This document shows, in pieces, positions 46,529 through 61,391 of a stretch of DNA of 64,000 bases. This DNA comes from Owenia fusiformis (Eukaryota; Annelida; Polychaeta; Sabellida; Oweniidae): contig CAIIXF020000007.1 in NCBI GenBank assembly GCA_903813345.2, forward strand, positions 13,810,714 to 13,874,713, given 5' to 3'. The stretch's first letter is position 1. Each line of letters begins with the position of its first letter. The position numbers and the translations under genes are program-made. The notes beneath the pieces were generated by a model. The model saw nothing but the letters and a program-made list of their open reading frames with translations, ran no database searches and had not been told where the DNA came from.

Positions 46529-47293
46529 CTCGCTGTTGTCCAGACAACACAGACAAGTACAAAACATGGAACAGAGTAAGATGAAAAGCAGAAACATTAT
46601 CAATGACACGTCATGGACTACATTAAGGTAGTTCTGTAGTCTATGTGAGGAAATTTTGATGGCGTTTGATAAGAATTCCATGTAATTTTCAGGTACACAA
46701 AACGTCATTCCTTACATGGTATACAATTTTCAGTTTTACACAATAAGTAATATTATACCTAGATTATTAGTTGAGCACTAATAGATATATCGGATACATA
46801 TAAAAAAGAGAATTCAGTGACCTATATTTCTTCTTACAAAAAATAGGTCGCTGAATTTTCTTCATTTGCATACCTTGTTCAAACTTATTAACCCTCAATT
46901 AACAATCTGAGGTACATTTGTGTATTCTTTGATTAAAAGTGAAATGTGTGAATCATGTATTGAATGAGTTAGATGTGCCTAAAAATAACACGGGACTCTC
47001 CAATTTGGAAGTCAGTATTAGAATTTCTGAACATATACAACTATGTAGGAAGCGATATTTTTAAGATTTTTTTCTATGTAGACTACAAAAAACGGCTAAA
47101 AAAATCATTCACTCTAATTGTTAATATGGCTTACCTTTATGATTACTGTGTTTAGCGTCTGCAAGTCATTCACAATGACACAGCAGATAGTACTGTATTA
47201 TAAATACTACATTGATCGTGTAAAACGTAAGGTACACATGTAAAGAATCAAATATAACAAGCTCGTGCACTTTAAATATGAGTGTCACGGTGA
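46529..47293. other. Upstream region of the GST gene
   Basis: Contains the probable 5' UTR and promoter of the GST. The minus-strand frame of exon 1B stays open upstream to an ATG at 46708 and encodes a hydrophobic segment (see findings). Otherwise AT-rich. Confidence 0.4.
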
Positions 47294-48255
47294 CACGGGT
47301 AGTATCTAAAGCCCCGCTATGATTTAAAAATCGCGAGCAAGTTCCCGCTGAAATCGCGAGGAATAAAAAGAATTCATGGGTTCTTTTTTGTGTTCTTGAA
47401 TTGTATGATTTACAAAACGTTTTCTTTTAATTTTTCCCAATGATTACATGGTATTGAGACTAAAAAAGCAACTGCTGGAAAAAATGTATCACGAGCGGTC
47501 GTTCTGTGGTTCGTTATTTGTCAATTGAAGAGAGAAAGTATCTTTTTGAATCTTTATCTATATATTTCTATACGTTATTGGTGAAGAACGATGTTGTCCT
47601 GTGGTTGAAATAACGATAGTGATATGAAATAAAGATGTACCGAGTTTCACTTCCTAAAGCTTTACAGAACATTTTATATTTAAATTTGATCATATCCCTC
47701 AAGGCCCCGCTTCTAGCAGGAGCAATTAAGCAAAGATCCCGCTGAAATCAGGAGGAGGCCCCGCTGAAAACATGAGGAGGTCCCGCTGAAAACAGGAGCA
47801 AGTGTCTCTCAAAAATGGAGTGAATCCCGATTATACCCTGAAAATCTCCCACTTTCGTACCCACCTTGATCCACTATTGTACCCAGTTTGATGAATACAT
47901 TATTTTTCAATACAATTCTCAATAACAGCAAACACAACTGTTTAATATAGTTCATATTATGATACATTGTTATGGAAAACTGCAGTATCATATTTCCATG
48001 CCATTTTACAGAATAAGAAAGATCATCTGAGAAATGTGATGAGTATTAGATCGGACGAAATGTTAAACATTTAACCTCATTTTCATAATTTGAAGTAATA
48101 TAAGATATTCTGTATTCTCTGTATTGCAACTGTCCCCTCTGTTCCATCTTTGAGTACAAGTCGATATTCAGTAAGATACACGTATAAGCGTGCGTTTAGG
48201 TCAACCTAAAATGATTTAGTCAGAATAATGTTTATGAATATTATTCCTATATCAA

Positions 48256-50278
48256 TCTCCTGTTGCTTACTTGCTTGCTCGCTTCCTCCCTTCCTTGCTT
48301 CTTCGCTTCCTTCCTTCCTTGCTTCCTGGCTTCCTTCCTCGCTTCCTCACATCCTTCCTTCCTCGCTTCCTTCCATCCTTGCTTCCTTCCTTCCTCGCTT
48401 CCTTCCTTCTTTGCTTCCGTGCTTCATTCCTTCCTTGCTTCCTCACTTCATTCCTTCGCTTCCTCCCTTCCTTGCTTCCTTCCTTCCTCACTTCCCTCCT
48501 TTATCTCTTGCTTCCTTCCTTGCTTCCCTCCTCGCTTCCTTCCTCGCTTCCTCCCTTCCTTGCTTCCTCGCATTCTTGCATCCTTCCTTCCTCGCTTCCT
48601 TCCTTCCATCCTTGCTTCCTTCCTTCCTTTCTTGCATCCTCCCTTCCTTGCTTCCTCACTTCCTTCCTTCTTCGCTTCCTTGCATCCTTCCTTCCTCGCT
48701 TCGTTCCTTCCTTGATTCCTTCCTTCATTGCTTCCTCGCTTACTTCCTTCCTCGCATCCTTCCTTCCTAGCTTCCTCCTTTCCTTGCTTCCTCCCTTCCT
48801 TGCTTCTTTCCCTCCTTGCTTCCTTCCTTCCTTCCTAGTTTCCTCGCTTCTTTCCTTCCTCGCTTCCTTCCTTCCTTGCTTCTTTCCTTCCTCGCTTCCT
48901 ACCTTCCTTTCTTCCTCGCCTCTTCTTTTCTTGCTTCCTACCTTCTTTGCTTCCTTCCTTCCTCGCATCTTTCCTTCCTCGCTTGCTTCCCATCTTGCTT
49001 CCTCGCTTCCTTCCTCCCTCGCTTCATTCCTTCCTTGCTTCCTCGCCTCTCTCTTTCATCACTTCCTTCCTTCCCTCCTTGCTTCATTCATTTCTTCCTT
49101 CCTCGCCCCTTCTTTTCTTGCTTCCTTCCTTCCTTGCTTCCTCGCTTCCTCCCGTCCTCGCATCTTTCCTTCCTCGCTTCCTTCCTACCTTGCTTCCTCG
49201 CTTCCTTCCTTCCTTCCTCGCTTCCTTCCTTCCTCGCATCTTTCCTTCCATGCTTTTTTCCCTCCTCGCTCCCTTCTTTCCTCCTTTGTTTCCTCGCTTT
49301 CTTCATAAATTTCTTCCTCACTTCCTTTCCTCCTTCCTTCCTTGCTTTATTCCTTCCTTCCATGCTTCCTCGCTTGCTTTCTTCCTGGCTTCCTCACTTC
49401 CTTCTTCCTTCCTTCCTTCCTTCCTTCCTCGCTTCCTTCCTTCCTCACTTCCCTCCTTCATTCCTTGCTTCCTCCCTTCCTCACTTCCTTCTTTCCTCCT
49501 TCCTTGCTTCCTCGTTCCCTTCATTCTTTCCTCGCGTTGTTCTTTTGTCGCTTCATTCCTTCCTTGCTTCCTTCCCTCCTTGCTTTCTCGCCTTCTTTCC
49601 TTACTTACTTCCTTCCCTGCTTTTTTCCTTCCTTCCTTTCTTGCGTCTTTGCTTGCTTCCTTCCTTCCTTGATTGATCGTTTCCTTCCTTCTTTGCTTCC
49701 TGGCTTCCTTTCTTCCTCGTTCCCTTCCTTGCTTCCTCAGTTCCTTCCTTCCTTCCTCACATCGTTCCTTCCTTGTTCCCTCGCTTCCGTCCTTTCTTTC
49801 TTCCTCAGTTCCTTCCTTCCTTGCTTCCTCACTTTCTTCCCTCCTCGCTTTCTCGTTTCCTTGCTTCCTTGCTTCCTTCCTTCCTTCTTTGCTTCCTTGC
49901 GTCCTTCCTTCCTCGGAATCTTTCCTTCCTCACTTCCTACCTTGCTTCCTCGCTTCCTTCTTTCCTCGTTTCCCTCTTTCCTTCCTTGCTTTTTTCCTTC
50001 CTCGCTCCCTTCTTTCCCCCTTCTTTGCTTCCTCGCTTCCTTCACAAATTTCTTCCTCACTTCCTTCCTTTCTTCCTTCCTTCCTTGCTTCATTGCTTCT
50101 TTCCTTCCCTCCTTCCTTCCTTTTTTTCCTTCCTTGCTTACTTATATTACTCCCACCTTCACTTCTTCGATTTACTTCCTCCATCCCTTCTTTACTTGCT
50201 TGCTAACTCAATTACTTACTTCGTTGCTTGTTTACTTCCTCACATCCTTGCTTGCTTTCTTGATTATTTACATTCTTT
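48256..50278 (+). repeat. ~2-kb pyrimidine-rich CTTC/CCTT tandem repeat
   Basis: Almost pure C/T on the plus strand: repeats of CTTCCTTCCTTGCTTCCTCG with occasional G or A. Long open frames in several phases (up to 347 codons of Leu/Ser/Phe/Pro, or Lys/Arg/Glu/Gly on the other strand) are produced by the lack of stop codons in such DNA and are not genes. Confidence 0.95.
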
Positions 50279-50311
50279 CATATGGCAGTGGAAAGACAAA
50301 TTTTGATGAAA

Positions 50312-50895
50312 ACCTGCAAACGAACAAACGAACGAGGAAAGAACACAAGGATGGACAGAAGAACAGCCGAAAAAACAATGAATGAACAAACGGACGGATA
50401 GGCGGCCAAAAGAACGCATGAAGGAAAGATAGAAGAAAACAATTTACAAAAGATCGAACCCACGCACGCAAGAACGTAGTTACAAACGAACGCACGAATG
50501 AACGCACGAACGAACGAACACACAAACGAACGCAAAAAGAACGAACAGACGAACGCACGCATGAATGGACGGTTGAACGAAAGCACGCACGGACGAACGG
50601 ACGGCTAGACGGACGAACCCACGAACGAAAGGGCAGTCAGACGAAAGCAAGCACAAACGGACGGTCAGACGAACGCATGCGCACACAAACGGACGGACAA
50701 TCTCACGGATGCACGCACGAACGAACGAATGGACGGTCGGACGAACGCTGCCACGAACGCATGATTGGGCGATGCACGCACGCACGAACGATCAATCTGT
50801 CGGATGAACGTACGCATGAACGAACGGACCGTCGGACGAACGCACGCACGAACGAACGGTCGGTCGAATGCACGCACGAATGAACGGTCGGACAA
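50312..50895 (+). repeat. ~0.6-kb ACGA/ACGC/ACGG tetranucleotide-like repeat, T-poor on the plus strand
   Basis: Runs such as GAACGAACGCACGAACG and ACGGACGGTCGGACGAACGC. Open frames here (Arg/Thr/Asn-rich, or Val/Arg/Ser/Phe-rich on the minus strand) are low-complexity artefacts. Confidence 0.93.
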
Positions 50896-51682
50896 AGAAA
50901 CCAATGAAATATATTTGTCCTCAGAAGTATAATCCTTGGAATAGTTAATTATGTAGAATGTACATTTAACTCCGAAATGTACAAAGTCTATTTACATATA
51001 AAATTGATCATGCCGCTGACAGATGGATAAGACTGCCTGAAGTTGAAGAAGAAATATTTTTGATGTTGCCATAGAATGATATGTTATGTGATTGTCATTA
51101 ATACGTTATTTGCACATTCGTGTACGTTCATACAAAGAAGCTCACTATATTCATGGAATAATGATGAAGCTTTCCTCGTGATCGAAGCGGGTAGTCGTGA
51201 AATTTGCTCGTGTTTTCAGCGGGGTCTCCTCATGTTTTCAGCGGGGCCTCCTCATTTTTTCAGCGGGGCCACTGGAACATCTTTAATGATGTATTTCGAC
51301 CCCCATGGCAGGTGTCATTGTCCAGTAACTTATCAATACAGACCATCTTGATCCGATATTTATTATGGAGTATGTAAATCGTATTTATTGCCTTTATTTT
51401 AACGATAAAGGTAATATATGAACAGTAAATTATGCAAACGTGCATGTTGACGCCCCTTTCCTTCATGCAAGTACAAAATAATCATTTTTCATGTCATTTT
51501 TTGTCAAATATATCTGTTTTCAAAGTTTTGCTGGAGTATCAAAGAACGGTAATAAGTATTTTCATCCTTTTGGTTCATTTTCCAAAGTGATACAAATAAA
51601 CAGGACTATGCTCGCGATTTCAGCGGGGACTTGCTCGCGATTTTTCAATCATAGCGGGGCTTTAGATATTACCCGTGGGTGA

Positions 51683-54093
51683 GTGTACTCTAAAGTAAAC
51701 AAGAGCTACATGGGGAATCTGAACTCAGAATTCTTAGCATATACTGACAGGGTGGGCCAGAAAACTCATCCCTTTGATTATATAAATTATACTTCAGGTG
51801 TGAAACAACAACAACTTATTTGCATGTGCAATTCGATAATCAATATAACATGAGGGTAAAGGACAAGGTGCAATTATTGGCAAATATCCCTATGGTCAAA
51901 ATGAATCATTCGTAGGTGTAACATGAAGAATAAAATGTCATCTAATACTTTGGAAAATATTAAAGTGCTGGGACACACATAAGCTGAGATAGGGATCATT
52001 TCGTTCAGTAAGGTTGTATTGACTTACATGGGGCTATGCACCATTGACTTAACATGAGGATATCAGCAGATCCCAATAGAGGCCATTGGTTTCCATTGAT
52101 TATCACAAAAATACCAAAAATACACTATGACCTGAATCGATTGCAAACTTAATAATTTCACAATACGACACAAATGGTTTATCTCATCAAATGTGCAAAT
52201 ATGAAGTTTGCAATCGATTCAGGTCATACTTAAAATTAAAAGATTGTACATTTTTTCATCATTTTTTTCCCTACAAAATGGCTATAGAAAAATGCTCCAA
52301 AAACAACTTTTACACTTATCAAATATCATACAAGTTTGTAAAACCAAAGATTATACTATTATATTTCATTATGCAGTAACATATTTGGATAAGATGCAGT
52401 GATGCGTAGGATGTAAATGGATTTTGACAGACAAAAAAAATACTTCCTGGTTTGGAATCTATGCCTCTACACTTCATGATTGAATTATGACCCTAATAAG
52501 TGGCCTATACATCAATACAGTGCTGAATATAGGTCAACAAGATACTAGTGTGCATATAAATGTAATAATTGAAGCAGAATACTCATTTTGAAAAATCAGA
52601 TGAATTATTTTTTTCCCATGGGGAGATCCTAATGGAGGGTGTATAAGGTCCTTTCTAAGATCTTGCACACCTCTGGAGCATCTTTTGAGACGTTTACATA
52701 CCTGTCAGCAAGTATGACATCTTTCATGTAAATTTAGAATAAGCTATACAAGATACCATTTCAAAGATGATTTATATTCTTATCATTTTTAGATGATGAA
52801 AACATGACGTAAACCGTTGGAAATAATCCTAGAGTGTTCAAAATTGCACATCTCAGTTTGACTTTGCAGGTCTTCTTTTAACTGAATTTAGTATTATGGA
52901 CATGGGGACCAACGAGGGGCTATATCGTCAATAGTTATTGTTGTACGTGTATATGAACATTAACGTATAGCGCGCAGATGTAACGGAGACTCGAGTAAAT
53001 TGGCAAGGGGGTTCCAAAAATATAACATTAATCCTTACTATTTTACAGAAAATTTTAGCCAATTTTCAGAACCATAATAGATAAAGATGAAGTGTGGTTT
53101 TTAGTCAGTCAGTGGCCGTAATTATGAGGGTTTAGTTGGCCTCGGATTCAAATTTTTTTTAAGTAATTTTCGTATGTTGGGAATTTCAACTGTATCCTAC
53201 CAAATCTCGGCACCTTACTCGAGTCTCTAGCCAATTCTCAGTGGTCATAGAATATGGTAATCGAAACCTAATACACACAGGAAATCAGTACATTTCTGTA
53301 ATACAAGAACTGGGATTTTTCCCAGATTGAAAGTACTACAGTAGTATCATATTGATAAGTCACCCAGAGGATTTTGGAAACAGCAGAGAACCCTGTGATT
53401 TACTGAGTATTTGGATAAATTGGTTTAAAGGGATAATTTACTTGTAAACCGTTGACAAGAGCAGATTTGGGTTTCTCATAATTCATACAGTACATGTATA
53501 TGATCGTTTATTACATATCAATATATACATCTTACATGGAATAAAATGAGATCATATATGCTATATCTATTATGAACAGACTAAAATAATCTTGAAACTT
53601 ATACACAATTTCAAATCTTTATCTTATCAATATGTATTTCAAAACAGCTGGTCAATATATTCATTTATTTATATCTCGAATTCTTTCCATGTTGCTCTAG
53701 TACAAATTGTTTATATTATTAAGATTGCATTTTATTTCTGTACAATGTCATGCATACTACATCAAGTACACAATAAATATCAGTCTATGGATCCTGGCCT
53801 GCTGGCACTCCCAACATCTTTATGTGTGATATGCTTGATAATCTGGTATGATTCATGAAATAAAGTCATCTATTGCTGATTGTTATGAAGTATGATCCAT
53901 GATGAAGTTCTGTGTTGATTGCTGAACGATATACAACCCTAATAAATCCTTTATGGAGATGAGACTTAGCCATTCCAGTTCCATTTCAGAGTCCCATGAT
54001 ATACATAAGTCAGGGTCTCTTGGTGTTATCAGACTGGATGAGTGATGTTGAGTCCATGCTCAGTGTCCATAGCTGTTAAGTGGTTGGTGGTAT
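51683..54093. other. Intergenic DNA and 3' flank of the Sec61 beta gene
   Basis: AT-rich. Holds a 25-bp perfect inverted repeat (52126-52228) and a 13-bp inverted pair GAGACTCGAGTAA / TTACTCGAGTCTC (52986-52998 and 53215-53227), possibly transposon ends. No protein-like frame. Confidence 0.45.
52126..52228. repeat. Inverted repeat with perfect 25-bp arms
   Basis: 52126-52150 (TATGACCTGAATCGATTGCA...) is the exact reverse complement of 52204-52228, with a 53-base loop. Too long to be chance; probably a small foldback element or the centre of one. Confidence 0.85.
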
Positions 54094-58783
<4,690 letters not shown>

Positions 58784-60000
58784 TTTCGATCGTGTTCAAA
58801 TTTCAAAGAGGAAGTGACGCGACTCTTACTGCGAGTTGTACTATAAACGCATGAACTCCGAGATAGTATATATTGGTAGCATCTACACTAAACGAAAATA
58901 ACACACCCGGGGATAACATAATGCCATAAACAATCCAAGCCTGATATTACAACTTGACTTGTGCAGCATATCACTCATCTTAGGATTACATGAATCAGCC
59001 AGGGTGGGTTCAAGCGAAGCCCCCCCCCTCTCCCACCCCCTGGCCAAAAAAGATTTCAAAATTATGCAGTTTTTCACTATTCTGAGCACTTTTCAAGTGA
59101 TTTTGGCCATTAGTTGTCAAAAGTGAAACCCCCCTTAGAATTTTTTAAAAAGTGAACCCCTTGGCAAATCCTGCCTACAGACCTGTGAATATGACATAAA
59201 CATCGACCATTTGTCATGAATAATTTCTATATATGCCCATGTTTGGACATAAATTCACAAATAATTTCAAAATTTTTATGATTTGAAGGGGAGCCAAACT
59301 CTAAAAAGTGTAGCTATGACCTTAGACCATCATAAAATTTTATTAGTCTCAGCTATGACTGAACAATGGACCATTTGCTCGGATAAATAAACGACAGCAC
59401 ATGTGTTGGAAGGGCTAGAATACTATTCACGGTATATACACAACTGGCAAAAAGTCAGTAAATCTCTTGGTTTCCATTTGGATTTGGGTAAAACTATATC
59501 GCATGTAACCAAGATCTTGTTGTCATGTGGATTATGATTTAAAATTATGAACCTTCAAAGAGAGAATTTACATTCAATGCGGATTACATTGTCATTACCT
59601 TTTTCAGAAAACTTGAAAATCCGGGAATAAAGGTAAATAACTGTAAATGAGTTGATCTAAAATTGATTTAACAGAAAATTACCTGAAGACAAGGAATTCA
59701 AATATGCCATTAAATAGAAGAAGATATTGGCTAAAACATAAAATCTCATTAAAAACAAGACTTCAATCAGATTTCAAAGCTATTTAGCAAACCCTATGAA
59801 TATCAATTATTTCATCATTTTTACAGCAGAAGTTGGATTTTCAGATTGTCAAATGCTCAATATGATGATTACACATAGGGTATCGTGATCAGGCTCTTTT
59901 GTATTTGAAATAACTTGTAAAATTTAATAAAAACACAAAACATAACACTTACTTTAAAATAAAAATATCCTCTTTTATTTATATAATATTAAACAACATA
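58784..60000. other. Sec61 beta upstream region and intergenic DNA
   Basis: Bases just right of 58783 are the likely 5' UTR and promoter of Sec61 beta. A C-run-containing block at 58998-59180 (AGCCCCCCCCCTCTCCCACC, then ACCCCTTGGCAAATCCTGCC) looks like the end of another hAT-like repeat. No gene seen. Confidence 0.4.
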
Positions 60001-60500
60001 NNNNNNNNNNNNNNNNNNNNNNNNNNNNNNNNNNNNNNNNNNNNNNNNNNNNNNNNNNNNNNNNNNNNNNNNNNNNNNNNNNNNNNNNNNNNNNNNNNNN
60101 NNNNNNNNNNNNNNNNNNNNNNNNNNNNNNNNNNNNNNNNNNNNNNNNNNNNNNNNNNNNNNNNNNNNNNNNNNNNNNNNNNNNNNNNNNNNNNNNNNNN
60201 NNNNNNNNNNNNNNNNNNNNNNNNNNNNNNNNNNNNNNNNNNNNNNNNNNNNNNNNNNNNNNNNNNNNNNNNNNNNNNNNNNNNNNNNNNNNNNNNNNNN
60301 NNNNNNNNNNNNNNNNNNNNNNNNNNNNNNNNNNNNNNNNNNNNNNNNNNNNNNNNNNNNNNNNNNNNNNNNNNNNNNNNNNNNNNNNNNNNNNNNNNNN
60401 NNNNNNNNNNNNNNNNNNNNNNNNNNNNNNNNNNNNNNNNNNNNNNNNNNNNNNNNNNNNNNNNNNNNNNNNNNNNNNNNNNNNNNNNNNNNNNNNNNNN
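60001..60500. other. Assembly gap (500 N)
   Basis: Exactly 500 unknown bases. Confidence 0.99.
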
Positions 60501-61391
60501 GGCCATGCACTATTTACACTGTTCGTTCATTGTATTTGCTTGTTCGCTCTTAAAATAGCATTTTGATCAGAAATCGTGTTATAATATCAAACTAATACGA
60601 TTTGAATATCATTGTAGAGACATTACAAAATTAATATGCATTGTCGTCAATAATTTACCTTTGAATGTTTAATGTTTTGTATATCTTCACTCATTGATCA
60701 ATGTTTTTTTCTTCCAAAAAGAAATTTGGATATCTAAATCGGTTTGTTTAGCTTCTTAATTCGAGCATATTTGATCAGCTGTCTCAATTGTTTTCAGATA
60801 ATAACATTATTGTTGTAAGAAAAACAATGGCATGTTTTTTGAAAATATCACTCCCAACATTTCGATTGCATCTCCATACGTTCTATTTTTGAAGCCACAT
60901 TACTAACGACCGTAATTTTACAAAAGGTGACTAGGCTGGTGAGGTAATGGCATGACCGTATGAGAAAAGTGAATAAACGGAAATAACAAGAATGCTCTGG
61001 GTTGGGCAAAAAGCGTCTGTAGATTTTGATTTGCTGTATTTTTTTTATACTGTGTTAATTAAGAGCTAATTATAACCGAATGCCCATTGGAAATATTAAA
61101 AATTCAAGGCTTTCTAAAATGTTTTTGCCCACCTGTACATTCATTGCTTCCTTATTTTACAGATACTGTACATGTATTCAGACTCATCGGACTATCATTT
61201 TCTCATCACTAATAAATAATACTGTATAGTTGATGGCACTGAAATAACGGTAAGCAATGTCTCTTTATATATCTATTATATACAAAACCAAATTAATCTG
61301 AATCAGACTATTCGCTAGTCATTATATACATGAATTGTCACCTTTACATCGGGATCCCATGAATAGGCTTATAAAGTTTGACGTGTTTCAC
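60501..61391. other. 3' flank of the chitin synthase gene
   Basis: AT-rich, probably 3' UTR near 61391 and intergenic beyond. Nothing else recognised. Confidence 0.45.

Larger units (their letters stand above)
47294..51677. mobile_element. Non-autonomous DNA transposon with CAC...GTG ends and a 5-bp target duplication (Transib-like?)
   Basis: Flanked by GGTGA at 47289-47293 and 51678-51682. Terminal inverted repeats of about 65 bp start CACGGGTAGTATCTAAAGCC (left) and, reversed, CACGGGTAATATCTAAAGCC (right). Multiple copies of CCCGCTGAAA follow inside each end: left near 47344, 47738, 47760 and 47783; right, inverted, near 51214, 51236, 51258 and 51616. The interior is repetitive and encodes no transposase. 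CAC termini with a 5-bp duplication fit the Transib superfamily, relatives of RAG1; assignment without a transposase is inference. Confidence 0.82.

Noticed and set aside
48228-50385. Several open frames of 150-347 codons, rich in Leu/Ser/Phe/Pro on the plus strand or Lys/Arg/Glu on the minus strand
   Set aside because: They arise in every phase because a C/T-only repeat contains almost no stop codons. There is no domain and no codon bias.
50268-50904. Val/Arg/Ser/Phe-rich and Arg/Thr/Asn-rich frames in the ACGA block
   Set aside because: Low-complexity repeat translation, open in more than one phase.
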